From Gorillibacterium massiliense (GTDB taxonomy: Bacteria > Bacillota > Bacilli > Paenibacillales > NBRC-103111), in NCBI RefSeq assembly GCF_000455485.1, contig NZ_CBQR020000010.1:1-64000 (forward strand): 64,000 nucleotides of DNA. The letters are read 5' to 3'. The translations under genes were made by a program, and so were the position numbers. The notes beneath the pieces are model-generated. The model worked only from the letters and a program-made list of their open reading frames with translations. It was not told the origin of the DNA and ran no database searches. This document shows, one piece after another, positions 27,121 through 36,545 of this stretch (the stretch's first letter is position 1; each line of letters starts with the position of its first letter).

Positions 27121-30100
27121 ATCGCTGAAAAAAATTCTCGTTATCGGCTCCGGCCCCATCGTCATCGGCCAAGCGGCTGAGTTTGACTATGCCGGTACCC
27201 AAGCCTGCCAAGCGTTGAAGGAAGAAGGCATGGAGGTCGTGTTGATCAACAGCAACCCGGCCACCATCATGACCGATACCAACATGGCAGACAAAGTATA
27301 CATTGAACCGATCACCTTGGAATTCGTCACCCAAATTATCCGCATGGAAAAACCCGACGGCCTGCTGCCCACTTTGGGCGGCCAAACGGGCTTGAACATG
27401 GCCGTTGAGCTGGCGCGCGCCGGAGTTCTTGAAGAAGAAAACGTCAAGCTGCTCGGCACCCAACTCACCGCCATCGAGAAAGCGGAAGACCGGGATCTGT
27501 TCCGTGATCTCATGCGTGAACTGGAGCAGCCGGTACCGGATAGCGTCATCGTGACGGAGGTTCATGAGGCCGTTGATTTTGCTAACGAAATCGGCTATCC
27601 CATCATCGTCCGTCCTGCATATACCCTTGGTGGAACCGGCGGCGGCATCGCGGCTTCGGAGGAAGAGCTCATCGAGATCGTCAGCTCCGGCTTGCGTTAC
27701 AGCCCGATCAGCCAATGTCTCGTAGAGAAAAGCATTGCTGGCATGAAGGAAGTCGAATACGAAGTCATGCGGGATGCTAACGACAACTGTATAGTTGTCT
27801 GTAACATGGAAAACATCGACCCGGTAGGCGTGCATACAGGAGATAGCATCGTTGTGGCTCCGAGCCAAACCTTATCGGACCGGGAGTACCAAATGCTTCG
27901 TTCCGCATCTCTGAAAATCATCCGCGCGCTGAATATCGAAGGCGGCTGCAACGTGCAATTCGCCCTCGACCCGTTCAGCTTCCAATACTATGTCATCGAA
28001 GTAAACCCGCGGGTCAGCCGCTCCTCGGCTTTGGCTTCCAAAGCTACAGGCTACCCCATCGCCAAAATGGCGGCGAAAATCGCAATCGGCTACACCTTGG
28101 ATGAAATCATCAACCCGGTTACGGGTCAAACTTATGCCTGCTTTGAACCGACTTTGGACTATATCGTATCGAAAATTCCCCGCTGGCCTTTCGACAAATT
28201 TACCAGCGCAAACCGTAAGCTGGGTACCCAAATGAAGGCCACTGGCGAAGTAATGGCCATCGGCCGTACTTTCGAGGAGTCCATTCATAAAGCCATCCGC
28301 TCCCTGGAGATCGGTACTCACCGTCTTTATCTGAAGGATGCAGAAGACATTAGCGCTGAGGAACTGGAGACACGTCTCGCAAAACCGGACGACGAGCGGA
28401 TCTTTTTGATCGCGGAAGCATACCGCAGAGGCTACACCTTGGAGCAAATCCAGGAAATCACCCGCATCGACTGGTGGTTCTTGAACAAATTCAAGAACTT
28501 GGTCGCCTTTGAACAGCAACTGGCCCAAGACGAATGGACGTCGGAACTGCTTCTCACGGCGAAGCGCAAAGGCTTCACCGACCGCTCTATTGCGGAAATT
28601 CGCACCTTGGCCGGAGTAAAGGGCAGCTTCACCACGGAGCAGGAGATTCGCAGTTACCGTCTAGAACAGGGAATCAAGCCTGTATACAAAATGGTAGACA
28701 CTTGCGCCGCGGAATTCGAAGCCACGACGCCTTATTACTACAGCACCTACGAAACAGAAGATGAGGTTCAGCCTACGACGAAAGAAAAAGTCGTCGTGCT
28801 GGGCTCTGGTCCGATCCGCATCGGCCAAGGCATCGAGTTTGACTACTCTACTGTTCATGCCGTGTGGGCGATTCAGCAAGCCGGTTATGAAGCGGTTATC
28901 ATTAACAACAACCCAGAGACGGTTTCCACCGACTTCAATACGTCAGACCGGCTGTACTTTGAGCCGTTGTTCTTCGAGGATGTCATGAACGTCATCGAGC
29001 GGGAACAGCCTATCGGCGTCATCGTTCAGTTCGGCGGACAGACCGCCATCAACTTGGCAGGCCGCTTGTCTCAAGCCGGTGTACGGATTTTGGGCAGCGA
29101 TCTGGAAAGCATCGATACCGCAGAAGACCGCAAGAAATTCGAAGCGCTACTCGGCAAGCTGAATGTTCCCCAGCCTCCCGGCGGAACCGTTACATCGGTG
29201 GACCAAGCGGTGGGAACAGCTGCCCAATTCGGCTACCCCGTGCTTGTCCGTCCTTCCTACGTATTGGGCGGCCGTGCTATGGAGATCGTATATTCCGACG
29301 AGGAGCTTCTTAGCTACATGGAATATGCGGTGAAAATCAATCCGGAGCATCCGGTACTAATCGACCGCTATATGCTAGGCAAGGAAGTGGAAGTCGACGC
29401 CATCTGCGACCAAGAGACGGTGGTTATCCCCGGTATCATGGAGCATATCGAGCGGGCGGGAGTTCACTCCGGCGACTCTATCGCCGTGTATCCGCCGCAA
29501 ACTCTTTCCGACGAGATCAAGGAAAAGATCGTAAACACGACGGTGAAAATCGCCAAAGCGCTGCGAGTATCCGGCTTGGTGAACATTCAATTCGTCATCT
29601 ATAAAAATGAAGTATACGTGATCGAAGTCAATCCCCGTTCTTCCCGTACGGTGCCGTTCCTGAGCAAAGTGACCGGTATCCCCATGGCTAACGTGGCAAC
29701 CCAAGTCATTTTGGGCAAAAAGCTGGCCGATCTCGGTTACACGGAAGGCTTGTGGAGAGAAGATAAATACGTATCCGTCAAAGTGCCGGTATTCTCCTTC
29801 GCCAAGCTGCGCCGAGTGGACACCACTCTCGGGCCGGAAATGAAATCCACTGGTGAAGTCATGGGACGGGACCGCAACTACGCCAAGGCGCTTTATAAAG
29901 GCCTAGTCGGCTCCGGCATGAAGATTCCGCCTACCGGCTCCATCATCGCCACCGTCGCCGATAAGGATAAAGAGGAAGCAGCCGAAATTCTCCGGGGCTT
30001 CGACGAATTGGGCTACAAGATCGTCGCCACCGGTGGCACGGCTCAGGCACTGCAGGAAGCGGGTCTCCGGGTCAATGTGGTGAAGAAACTGAGCGAAGGC

Positions 30101-30337
30101 TCTCCCAACATCGTAGATCTTATCCGCAACGGTGAAGCGCACTTTGTCATCAACACCCTGACCAAAGGCAAAGAGCCGGAGCGGGACGGTTTCCGTATCC
30201 GCCGGGAAGCGGTCGAAAACGGGATCGTCTGTATGACCTCTCTGGATACGGTCAAGGCACTGCTGCTTGTTTTGCAAACCATCAACTTTACTTCCGGAGC
30301 CATGCCTGCACACACAGAAACAGGCGCTGTCAAGTAA
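27107..30337 (+). CDS. carB: Carbamoyl phosphate synthase large subunit CarB (PyrAB)
   Basis: CarB makes carbamoyl phosphate from bicarbonate, ammonia and two ATP. Two homologous ATP-grasp halves are plain (residues ~1-400 with [19 protein letters not shown], and ~550-930 with [19 protein letters not shown]). The oligomerisation domain lies between them, and the C-terminal MGS-like allosteric domain starts with [15 protein letters not shown]. Length 1076 is full. It overlaps carA, so the two are translationally coupled. Confidence 0.97.
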   Translation: MPKNKSLKKILVIGSGPIVIGQAAEFDYAGTQACQALKEEGMEVVLINSNPATIMTDTNMADKVYIEPITLEFVTQIIRMEKPDGLLPTLGGQTGLNMAVELARAGVLEEENVKLLGTQLTAIEKAEDRDLFRDLMRELEQPVPDSVIVTEVHEAVDFANEIGYPIIVRPAYTLGGTGGGIAASEEELIEIVSSGLRYSPISQCLVEKSIAGMKEVEYEVMRDANDNCIVVCNMENIDPVGVHTGDSIVVAPSQTLSDREYQMLRSASLKIIRALNIEGGCNVQFALDPFSFQYYVIEVNPRVSRSSALASKATGYPIAKMAAKIAIGYTLDEIINPVTGQTYACFEPTLDYIVSKIPRWPFDKFTSANRKLGTQMKATGEVMAIGRTFEESIHKAIRSLEIGTHRLYLKDAEDISAEELETRLAKPDDERIFLIAEAYRRGYTLEQIQEITRIDWWFLNKFKNLVAFEQQLAQDEWTSELLLTAKRKGFTDRSIAEIRTLAGVKGSFTTEQEIRSYRLEQGIKPVYKMVDTCAAEFEATTPYYYSTYETEDEVQPTTKEKVVVLGSGPIRIGQGIEFDYSTVHAVWAIQQAGYEAVIINNNPETVSTDFNTSDRLYFEPLFFEDVMNVIEREQPIGVIVQFGGQTAINLAGRLSQAGVRILGSDLESIDTAEDRKKFEALLGKLNVPQPPGGTVTSVDQAVGTAAQFGYPVLVRPSYVLGGRAMEIVYSDEELLSYMEYAVKINPEHPVLIDRYMLGKEVEVDAICDQETVVIPGIMEHIERAGVHSGDSIAVYPPQTLSDEIKEKIVNTTVKIAKALRVSGLVNIQFVIYKNEVYVIEVNPRSSRTVPFLSKVTGIPMANVATQVILGKKLADLGYTEGLWREDKYVSVKVPVFSFAKLRRVDTTLGPEMKSTGEVMGRDRNYAKALYKGLVGSGMKIPPTGSIIATVADKDKEEAAEILRGFDELGYKIVATGGTAQALQEAGLRVNVVKKLSEGSPNIVDLIRNGEAHFVINTLTKGKEPERDGFRIRREAVENGIVCMTSLDTVKALLLVLQTINFTSGAMPAHTETGAVK

Positions 30338-30412
30338 AGTAAAATAGAACCAAACCGGGCGTCCGGCGGATTTTCCGCCGGATTTGCCGCGAAAAGAAAG
30401 GGAGATTTTACG

Positions 30413-31141
30413 GTGGCAAGCGGAATGGAGAAAGCCGAGCAAGTCATAATCGCCCTCGATTATCCCACTGCGGATGGAGCGCGGAAGCTGTTGAAATCTT
30501 TGCAAGGAATACCTTGCTATATGAAAGTGGGCATGCAGCTTTTTTACTCGGAAGGTCCGGCTTTTGTCCGCGAACTCAAGGAACAGGGCTATAAAGTTTT
30601 TCTGGATCTGAAGATGAAGGATATCCCCAATACAGTTATGGGCGGTGCTGAAAGCATCACACGCCTTGGCGTCGATATGTTCAACGTCCATGCCTCCGGG
30701 GGCAAACAAATGATGGAAGCGGCCAAGGAAGGGATGGAGAAGGCACTGTCCCAAACCTCATCTAAAGACCGTCCGATTCTGATCGCCGTCACCCAATTGA
30801 CCAGCATCAGCCAAACCGTCATGAACGAGGAGATCGGCATCCCTGGTTCAGTGGAAGATACGGTCGTTCGCTATGCCGTATTGGCCAAGGATGCAGGTTT
30901 GGACGGCGTCGTCGCTTCTCCCCATGAAGTGGGGCCGATCAAGCAGGCGGCCGGAACCGGCTTCTATACGGTTACACCGGGAATCCGCCCCGCGGGCTCC
31001 GATACTGGCGACCAATCCCGGATCATGACACCGAAACAAGCACTCGACCAGGGCACGGATTACTTGGTGATCGGTCGGCCGGTGACGGCAGCCGCCGATT
31101 CCCGACATGCGCTGGAAGCCATATTGAAGGAGATGATTTGA
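30413..31141 (+). CDS. pyrF: Orotidine 5'-phosphate decarboxylase PyrF
   Basis: PyrF decarboxylates OMP to UMP. The TIM-barrel active site reads [14 protein letters not shown] with the Asp-Lys-x-x-Asp tetrad. [21 protein letters not shown] is the phosphate loop. The GTG start at 30413 follows AAGGGAGA by 8 bases. In Bacillus pyrK and pyrD lie between carB and pyrF; here only 75 bases with a GC-rich hairpin (about 30362-30381) separate them. Confidence 0.95.
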   Translation: MASGMEKAEQVIIALDYPTADGARKLLKSLQGIPCYMKVGMQLFYSEGPAFVRELKEQGYKVFLDLKMKDIPNTVMGGAESITRLGVDMFNVHASGGKQMMEAAKEGMEKALSQTSSKDRPILIAVTQLTSISQTVMNEEIGIPGSVEDTVVRYAVLAKDAGLDGVVASPHEVGPIKQAAGTGFYTVTPGIRPAGSDTGDQSRIMTPKQALDQGTDYLVIGRPVTAAADSRHALEAILKEMI

Positions 31142-31143
31142 TC

Positions 31144-31788
31144 ATGTCGATGTTGAATTTGCCGGAAACCATTGCATCCTCTTTGTTGGAAATCGGAGCT
31201 GTATCTTTGCGGCCAGATGAACCTTTTACTTGGACATCGGGTTTGAAATCGCCGATTTATTGCGATAACCGCCTGACTATGTCCTACCCCGCTATCCGCC
31301 AGCTCATTGCCGAAGGCTTCGCCCAACTTATCCGCGAGCAATATCCGGATACGGAGGTTATCGCGGGAACGGCCACGGCAGGCATTCCCCACGCCGCCTG
31401 GGTGGCAGACAAGCTAAACCTACCGATGATCTACATCCGTGACAAGGCGAAGGGTCATGGCAAGCAAAACCAAATCGAAGGCGTGCTGCGGGAAGGGCAG
31501 AAGGTTGTCGTTATCGAAGACCTGATTTCCACCGGCGGCAGCTCCCTGAAAGCCGCTTTGGCCGTGAGGGAAGCGGGCGGTGATGTACAGGCAGTGCTAG
31601 CCATTTTCAGTTACCAGTTCCCGCAAGCTGCGCAGGTTTTTGCCGACAGCGGCATCCCCCTTGCGACGCTGACTAATTACAGCACCTTGGTGGAGCATGC
31701 AGCCAAAGAAGGAATTGTCCGTGAAACGGACATCGCCAAGCTTCAGGCATGGCGGGAAAATCCGCAAGAATATGGCACAATCAAATAA
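31144..31788 (+). CDS. pyrE: Orotate phosphoribosyltransferase PyrE
   Basis: PyrE transfers orotate to PRPP, giving OMP. The PRPP motif is [17 protein letters not shown], with [22 protein letters not shown] at the N-terminus and the Lys/His loop [13 protein letters not shown]. The ATG at 31144 is chosen; a TTG two codons earlier is also near AAGGAG. It overlaps or abuts the pyrF end. A terminator closes the operon. Confidence 0.95.
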   Translation: MSMLNLPETIASSLLEIGAVSLRPDEPFTWTSGLKSPIYCDNRLTMSYPAIRQLIAEGFAQLIREQYPDTEVIAGTATAGIPHAAWVADKLNLPMIYIRDKAKGHGKQNQIEGVLREGQKVVVIEDLISTGGSSLKAALAVREAGGDVQAVLAIFSYQFPQAAQVFADSGIPLATLTNYSTLVEHAAKEGIVRETDIAKLQAWRENPQEYGTIK

Positions 31789-31799
31789 CAGCAGAATGG

Positions 31800-31832
31800 A
31801 AGATCGGCAGAAGATTTTGCCGGTCTTTTTTG
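31800..31832 (+). terminator. Terminator of the pyr operon
   Basis: AAGATCGGCA pairs with TGCCGGTCTT (one G-U) around a short loop, followed by TTTTTT. Confidence 0.88.
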
Positions 31833-31992
31833 TATACTCTTGGGGAAATGTCGCATATGGTACGATACCCCCTTTTTCCTGATATCGATTTTTAATTTTG
31901 GGTAAGGGATGAGACATCTGCAGGCTGATTTGTGATTTGCATCGGCATAGCTTGTACAACCGTTCATTCGATTGATGGAGGGAGAGAGAAAG

Positions 31993-32619
31993 ATGGAGAG
32001 AGTACACAGTCAAGTTGTTCAGGATGCCGTTATGCGCAAGCTGGAGGAAAGAGGGGTTAAGCTGCAAGCAGTGGCGGATATCGTCTATGAGATGCAGCGG
32101 CATTATTATCCCCATCTCCAGATGGATACCTGCCTGCAAAGCGTCATCGCCGTTTTGGAAAAGCGTGAGCTGCAGCATGCGATTCTTGTCGGCATAGAGT
32201 TGGATGTCCTTTGTGAGAAACAATTGCTCTCTGAACCGTTGCAGACTATCATAGCTCAGGATGAGGGACTGTTTGGCTGTGATGAGACGCTTGCTCTTGG
32301 TTCGGTTTTCGGATACGGCAGCATTGCCGTTACTACCTTCGGCCATCTCGACAAACAAAAAGTCGGCATCATCCGGCAATTGGATACGAAAGCCGGCGGT
32401 AAGGTGCATACGTTTCTTGATGATCTCGTCTGCAGTATCGCTGCGTCGGCCTCAAGCCGCATTGCCCATAAGCTGCGGGATCAGGAGGAGGCGGAGGCTG
32501 CCGTGAGAGGGCTGCATCTCGCAGATCTTCCTGGTGAAGCGAATGATACTTCGGCCTCTGGTGTTGACGAGGTGATTCCTATGCAGGTTGCAGATGGTAC
32601 AGAAACGGCGGCAAGCTGA
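31993..32619 (+). CDS. Phosphatidylglycerophosphatase A-related protein (YutG-like)
   Basis: The product resembles Bacillus YutG of the PgpA family (cytoplasmic phosphatidylglycerophosphatase A). LEERGVKLQAVADIVYEMQRHYYPHL, the alternation with VLEKRELQHAILVGIELDVL, and DEGLFGCDETLALGSVFGYGSIAVTTFGHLDK are characteristic. The HTFLDDLVCSIAASASSRIAHK segment ends the domain. The last ~40 residues are a low-complexity tail. The ATG at 31993 follows a long GGAGGGAGAGAG ribosome site. Whether it dephosphorylates PGP in this organism is inferred. Confidence 0.75.
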   Translation: MERVHSQVVQDAVMRKLEERGVKLQAVADIVYEMQRHYYPHLQMDTCLQSVIAVLEKRELQHAILVGIELDVLCEKQLLSEPLQTIIAQDEGLFGCDETLALGSVFGYGSIAVTTFGHLDKQKVGIIRQLDTKAGGKVHTFLDDLVCSIAASASSRIAHKLRDQEEAEAAVRGLHLADLPGEANDTSASGVDEVIPMQVADGTETAAS

Positions 32620-32660
32620 TATTGCTTTTCCAAACTGATGATATTAAAGTTAGCTTCAAA

Positions 32661-32687
32661 CCTCCTGTGAACAGGGGGCTTTTTTTG
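32661..32687 (+). terminator. Terminator after the PgpA-like gene
   Basis: CCTCCTGT pairs with ACAGGGGG (with G-U) around GAA, followed by a run of seven T. Confidence 0.8.
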
Positions 32688-32790
32688 CTTTTATATAGGA
32701 ATCCACGCATAAAAACCAAGAAAAACGGGATAAGCTAGTGCTGATCTACTGTTAGGACCTAACCGATGGAACATCCCGGAGGGAACGAAA

Positions 32791-32955
32791 ATGAATTGGG
32801 TGTATTGGGTAAAATTATATGAGAGCAAGTTTCAAGCTGGCTGTATGGCAAGGCGGCTCGAGGAAGATTGGTGGATCTACGGCTTCGAATGCCCCCGCAC
32901 CGTGGAAGTGTTCCGTTCCCGCAGAGGGCGGTTCGGGATTCGCTATATTTTATAA
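32791..32955 (+). CDS. Small protein of 54 residues, function unknown
   Basis: A short frame with a strong ribosome site (CGGAGGGAAC, 7 bases before the ATG). The product is rich in Trp, Arg and aromatic residues (NWVYWVKLYESKFQAG, EEDWWIYGFECP, RRGRFGIRYIL) and has no membrane segment. The composition looks like a real small basic protein rather than chance. It stands alone between the PgpA-like gene and the tRNA genes. I do not recognise it. Confidence 0.6.
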   Translation: MNWVYWVKLYESKFQAGCMARRLEEDWWIYGFECPRTVEVFRSRRGRFGIRYIL

Positions 32956-33002
32956 AAAGGGAGAGTTCCCTGCCAAACCTGCAAACACGCGGATGCGGCG
33001 TC

Positions 33003-33032
33003 TTGACATCCTTCTCGTCCCCAGTGTATACT
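33003..33032 (+). promoter_or_regulatory. Promoter of the tRNA pair
   Basis: TTGACA (33003-33008) and TATACT (33027-33032) with an 18-base spacer, 41 bases before the first tRNA. Confidence 0.75.
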
Positions 33033-33072
33033 ATCCTTCGTGGCTGTAAAAAAGCCGCATATCGACTACTGA

Positions 33073-33146
<74 letters not shown>

Positions 33147-33169
33147 TTTTTCTTTACCCTTATAGATAA

Positions 33170-33246
33170 GGGCCCTTAGCTCAGTTGGTTAGAGCGGTCG
33201 GCTCATAACCGATTGGTCGGGGGTTCGAGTCCCTCAGGGCCCACCA
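33170..33246 (+). tRNA. tRNA with CAU anticodon, probably tRNA-Ile2
   Basis: The acceptor stem GGGCCCT pairs with AGGGCCC and is followed by A and an encoded CCA. D arm, anticodon loop CTCATAA and T arm GGGGGTTCGAGTCCCTC are complete. The CAU anticodon fits Met or Ile2 (lysidine-modified). The GGGCCCTTAGCTCAG start and the body resemble known Ile2 more than elongator Met, but this needs a covariance model. Confidence 0.85.
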
Positions 33247-33255
33247 TTTTCAAAA

Positions 33256-33279
33256 CCTTGTCTATCAAGGCTTTTTTTG
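33256..33279 (+). terminator. Terminator of the tRNA transcript
   Basis: CCTTG and CAAGG pair around TCTAT, followed by C and seven T. Confidence 0.8.
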
Positions 33280-33331
33280 TTTTTATAGAGTATTTTTGCT
33301 CATGAATTGAACCTTTTGGACCCTTTAGACT

Positions 33332-33352
33332 CCGCCGTCGGCGGGGTTTTTT
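33332..33352 (+). terminator. Second hairpin terminator before ppk2
   Basis: CCGCCG and CGGCGG form a tight GC stem followed by TTTTTT. It may back up the tRNA terminator. Confidence 0.6.
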
Positions 33353-33372
33353 ACCATTTTTATACATTGTGA

Positions 33373-33400
33373 TTGGAACCGATGCAAAATCGTGTAATAA
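33373..33400 (+). promoter_or_regulatory. Candidate promoter of ppk2
   Basis: TTGGAA (33373-33378) and TAATAA (33395-33400) are 16 bases apart, 34 bases before the start codon. Confidence 0.45.
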
Positions 33401-33433
33401 TAAAAGAAATGAAGGGACAGGGAGGAATGAAAG

Positions 33434-34315
33434 TTGCTCAGTCATTACCGCTTAGACGGCAAAAGCAAGGTGTCGCTGCAATCCTTCGATCCGGAGGACA
33501 AGCATAAGTTTTCGGATCGCGAGGAAATTGCCGATGAGTTTGAAAAGCTGAAGGAAGAGCTGCAAGAGGAGCAGGAAAAGCTGTTTGCCAGCAAGACCAA
33601 CGGTGTATTGATTCTTTTCCAAGGGATGGACTGCAGCGGCAAGGACGGGGTCATCAAAAAGGTACTCTCCGAGCTGAACCCCCAAGGCTTCCGCGCCGAA
33701 AGCTTCAAGACGCCGACTACCGAGGAAGCCGCACACGATTTTCTGTGGCGCACCCACAAGGTCGTGCCGTCAAAAGGCTTTATCACCGCGTTCAACCGTT
33801 CCTATTATGAGGATGTTCTTATTACCCGGGTACATAAGCTGGTGGATGAGAAGGAAGTGGAGCAGCGGTTCAAGCATATTGAGCGTTTCGAAAAATTGCT
33901 CACGGACAGCGGCATCTCCATCGTGAAAATCTTTTTGCATATTTCGCCGGAGTTTCAATTGAAAAAGATCCAGGAGCGCATGGTTAATCCGGAAAAACTA
34001 TGGAAGTTCGATCATAGTGATCTGGAGGAACGCCGCTATTGGAACGATTATCAAGAAGCTTACAACGACGTATTCACCAAAACCTCGACCAAACGCAATC
34101 CTTGGTACATCGTCCCCGCCAATCATCGCTGGTTCCGTGATTATCTCGTGCTGCGGATTATCGTATCGGCTTTCAAAGAGTTGAATCTCGCTTATCCGTC
34201 CGTGGATTTGAGCAAGTATAACTCGGTGCTGAACGATGATCCCTATGTGGCGGTTGCAGCGGCAGCTGCGGAGAATAAGGAGAAAAAACCGATTGGAAAT
34301 AAAAATAAGAACTGA
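33434..34315 (+). CDS. ppk2: Polyphosphate kinase 2 family protein
   Basis: PPK2 enzymes transfer phosphate between polyphosphate and nucleoside mono- or diphosphates. The P-loop GMDCSGKDGVIKKVL lies near residue 65. The Walker B-like and lid residues are in FNRSYYEDVLITRVH and NPEKLWKFDHSDLEERRYWNDY. This is a single-domain PPK2 of 293 residues. An Ala-rich and Lys-rich tail ends the protein. The TTG start follows GGAGG by 8 bases. The nucleotide class (I, II or III) is not certain from motifs alone. Confidence 0.9.
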   Translation: MLSHYRLDGKSKVSLQSFDPEDKHKFSDREEIADEFEKLKEELQEEQEKLFASKTNGVLILFQGMDCSGKDGVIKKVLSELNPQGFRAESFKTPTTEEAAHDFLWRTHKVVPSKGFITAFNRSYYEDVLITRVHKLVDEKEVEQRFKHIERFEKLLTDSGISIVKIFLHISPEFQLKKIQERMVNPEKLWKFDHSDLEERRYWNDYQEAYNDVFTKTSTKRNPWYIVPANHRWFRDYLVLRIIVSAFKELNLAYPSVDLSKYNSVLNDDPYVAVAAAAAENKEKKPIGNKNKN

Positions 34316-34335
34316 ATCCGATATACCATGTACTG

Positions 34336-34369
34336 GCGCCGAACCCTTATGGGGTAGCGGCGCTTTTTT
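34336..34369 (+). terminator. Terminator after ppk2
   Basis: GCGCCG pairs with CGGCGC and CCC with GGG, then TTTTTT. It lies between the convergent ppk2 and immA-like genes. Confidence 0.85.
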
Positions 34370-34373
34370 GTTC

Positions 34374-35366
34374 CTAACCTTGAGTGAGCTCATGAGATGA
34401 TTCTTTGGTGCGGCGGCGATTCGGATCAAATTCCGCTTGCAGAACCTCCTCGATTTCCTCTATAGAGAGGATGAAGCTGCGGATCATCTCCAACTGCTCT
34501 TTTGGATATTTCATGCGGAGGGAGGGCAGATAGACTCCGATTTCATTTGGCCGCCCGGGGATGGTTGTTAAATCGTCAAGTCCCACCCGTATGCCCGGTT
34601 CCTCGTCAAGTTCATCCCAAGTTAGCGTCTGGAAGGGGGAAATCAGGGGAAGGCGTAGGTATGTCTCCGACCAGATCGGCTCATCCGGATGAAAAGTGGC
34701 TTTTATGTAAAAAGCAGTTTGGCTCTCCGTTGCGAAATCGCAAAAAACGCGGATGTCCGGCAATCCCTTCGGCTCCCTTAGTTGGGTAAGTTGATCTTGC
34801 AGCCTGTACGTCTCTTGTGCATAGCTTTCCTCTGCCGAGATTCCTTTGTACGGCTCCTTTAGGCTGTTCATGAACTCCTGATCCAAAACTCCTTGCAAAA
34901 TCCGCCGTTGAATCTGCCGAAGCCTTTTTTCCGCCAAAGTGTAGGTAACATGGAATTCGGATACGAGAAACTCAACGATGCTATGCTCCTGGGCGGGCAT
35001 GTTCAGAGTTTTTAGCAGATAAAAAGGAACCGCAGCATACAGTTGGAAAGTCGCCGCGTTTTGCTCCTGCCATTCCATAAGTGGCTCCGGCAAATGGAAT
35101 TGGTTCCCTGCATGGCGAAGCACATGGCATAGCTCGTGAAGAAAATCCTCCCATTGCTCTGAAGGCGTAAGTCGTTTATCGATGTTTACGCTGAAAAGTC
35201 CTCCCCGGTCAATATGGCAGCTCTGCATTTCCTGATAGTACACCCAAATATCCATCCGTTCCGCGATATAATCAATATTCAGTTGTGCGGTCGATGAAAT
35301 ATCGAGATTTTGAAAAAAAGCTTCAATCCACATCTCAAAGGGCGTCGGTTTATAAAGGGCTAGCAT
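34374..35366 (-). CDS. ImmA/IrrE-family metallo-endopeptidase
   Basis: The zinc motif HELCH (His77, Glu78, His81) within FLHELCHVLRHAGN marks the ImmA/IrrE family, whose members cleave cognate XRE repressors (for example ImmA on ImmR of ICEBs1) or DdrO. The protein is 330 residues, longer than ICEBs1 ImmA. The C-terminal ~150 residues are of unknown type and could be a sensor part. The ATG at 35366 follows GAGGTGGAG. The repressor gene lies just upstream on the same strand, so they form a repressor/anti-repressor pair. Confidence 0.88.
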   Translation of the reverse strand: MLALYKPTPFEMWIEAFFQNLDISSTAQLNIDYIAERMDIWVYYQEMQSCHIDRGGLFSVNIDKRLTPSEQWEDFLHELCHVLRHAGNQFHLPEPLMEWQEQNAATFQLYAAVPFYLLKTLNMPAQEHSIVEFLVSEFHVTYTLAEKRLRQIQRRILQGVLDQEFMNSLKEPYKGISAEESYAQETYRLQDQLTQLREPKGLPDIRVFCDFATESQTAFYIKATFHPDEPIWSETYLRLPLISPFQTLTWDELDEEPGIRVGLDDLTTIPGRPNEIGVYLPSLRMKYPKEQLEMIRSFILSIEEIEEVLQAEFDPNRRRTKESSHELTQG

Positions 35367-35456
35367 GGCTCCACCTCGCAAGGGAATGTATGTTCGTATT
35401 TTTGTGGAAAAGAAAAGCCCAAAGGGCTTGAGAGACGTTGCGAAAGGCTTGTCCGG

Positions 35457-35819
35457 TTATTTTTGCTGTCTGTCCGCGGGTTGTCGGGTTCGTTCCCGTT
35501 CAAGGATAAATTCCAGAAAACGGCGGGTTTCTTCACGAATCTCCGGTGAAGCATTCTTCAAATCACGGAACATGAGGGAAAGCTCTGGGTCGTCTACTAA
35601 TGAGACAGCGTCAGCATCAGATTGGTTACGCCCAAGCAAATGATCGGTAGTAACTTCCAAAATATTCGCCAACTGGACAAGGGTTTCGTGGGGCGGAGTG
35701 CTGTGGCCGTTTTCATAGTTGCTGATCGTGCCTTTGGTTGTGCTCACTTTGCGGGCCAGTTCCTCTTGCGTTAGCTTTTTCTCTTTTCGCAATTTGATCA
35801 ATCGTTCAGGACGAAACAA
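35457..35819 (-). CDS. XRE-family transcriptional repressor (ImmR-like)
   Basis: An N-terminal helix-turn-helix (RPERLIKLRKEKKLTQEELARKVSTTKGTISNYENGHSTPP, residues 3-42) is followed by a C-terminal helical dimerisation part (ELSLMFRDLKNASPEIREETRRFLEFILERER). The TTG start at 35819 is 7 bases after AAAGGAG. It faces the ArpU-like gene across a region with repeated palindromes and is followed by the ImmA-type protease. The arrangement is that of the lysogeny switch of PBSX and ICEBs1-type elements. Confidence 0.9.
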   Translation of the reverse strand: MFRPERLIKLRKEKKLTQEELARKVSTTKGTISNYENGHSTPPHETLVQLANILEVTTDHLLGRNQSDADAVSLVDDPELSLMFRDLKNASPEIREETRRFLEFILERERTRQPADRQQK

Positions 35820-35855
35820 ACGGAGCGCTCCTTTCCCTTTGAAACTATCACATTT

Positions 35856-36006
35856 ATTATAGTACAAACTGAAATGATATACAAGAATCTTATATTTTTG
35901 TGTTGACTTACAAGATGCTTATACCTATAATTGGGTTGCAGCAACAAATGGACAATGTTGGTAGTTGAGTCGTACGATCTTCACCCATAAGTACAAGATT
36001 GTCATA
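35856..36006. promoter_or_regulatory. Divergent promoter and operator region of the tailocin switch
   Basis: Rightward promoter: TTGACT (35903-35908), 17 bases, TATAAT (35926-35931). Leftward promoter for the repressor: TTGTAT (35879-35884) and TATAAT (35856-35861), also 17 bases apart. Palindromes TACAAG-N3-CTTATA occur at 35880-35894 (over the leftward -35) and 35909-35923 (inside the rightward spacer). A partial third lies at 35992-36006. Their placement fits binding by the XRE protein to both promoters. Confidence 0.78.
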
Positions 36007-36039
36007 CCAAGATCAGCATAAAGAAGCGGAGGGATCGGG

Positions 36040-36501
36040 ATGCCAGCGGATATGACGGCCAGCGCATTTGCGGCTATGCACGGTTTGGAAATGGATCGCA
36101 AGATTACGCGAAAGCGGGTTGAGGAAGCGCTGGAGACAGTGCGGATATATCGGCAAATCGGTTTTAAGCGACGGGAGATGCGGACGACTTCAAGCTACGA
36201 GCCTCGGTTTCATGGGGCAACCAATACCGTTACGAAAGCGGCGGAGAACATTGCCGTATGGAATGTGGATATGGAGGAGGAACTGCGTAAAACCTCCGAA
36301 CAGGTGGAAGAAGCCGTAACCCGCCTGTGGAAAAAAGAGCGGGAGATCATCGAGAAGCGGTACTTGAGCGAGGAAACGACTCCGGATTTTCTCCTTTGCC
36401 ACGATTTGAACTTGAGCGAGCGAACCTATCGCCGGGTAAAAGGAGACGCTATTTGCAAGCTGGGAATCATGCTGGAAGTGGCAGTATATGTGAGAAAATG
36501 A
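36040..36501 (+). CDS. ArpU-family phage transcriptional regulator
   Basis: A 153-residue protein of the ArpU/RinA type, which controls late genes of Gram-positive prophages. The C-terminal part resembles sigma region 4: EREIIEKRYLSEE, LNLSERTYRRVKGDAICKLG. The N-terminal half is helical and charged. GGAGGGATC lies before the ATG. It is the first gene rightward of the switch and would activate the tail operon, much as the sigma-like Xpf acts in PBSX. Confidence 0.8.
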   Translation: MPADMTASAFAAMHGLEMDRKITRKRVEEALETVRIYRQIGFKRREMRTTSSYEPRFHGATNTVTKAAENIAVWNVDMEEELRKTSEQVEEAVTRLWKKEREIIEKRYLSEETTPDFLLCHDLNLSERTYRRVKGDAICKLGIMLEVAVYVRK

Positions 36502-36519
36502 TTAGTACAAATAGTATGG

Positions 36520-36545
36520 CCGCCGAGCAAAACGGCGGTTTTTTT
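36520..36545 (+). terminator. Terminator after the ArpU-like gene
   Basis: CCGCCG and CGGCGG pair around AGCAAAA (7 bases) and are followed by seven T. Confidence 0.85.

Noticed and set aside
35820-36039. LexA box controlling the tailocin
   Set aside because: No GAAC-N4-GTTC site; the repeated palindromes are of another type and fit the XRE repressor.
36040-36501. ArpU-like gene as a full ECF sigma factor
   Set aside because: Only a region-4-like part is visible; no region 2 is present.
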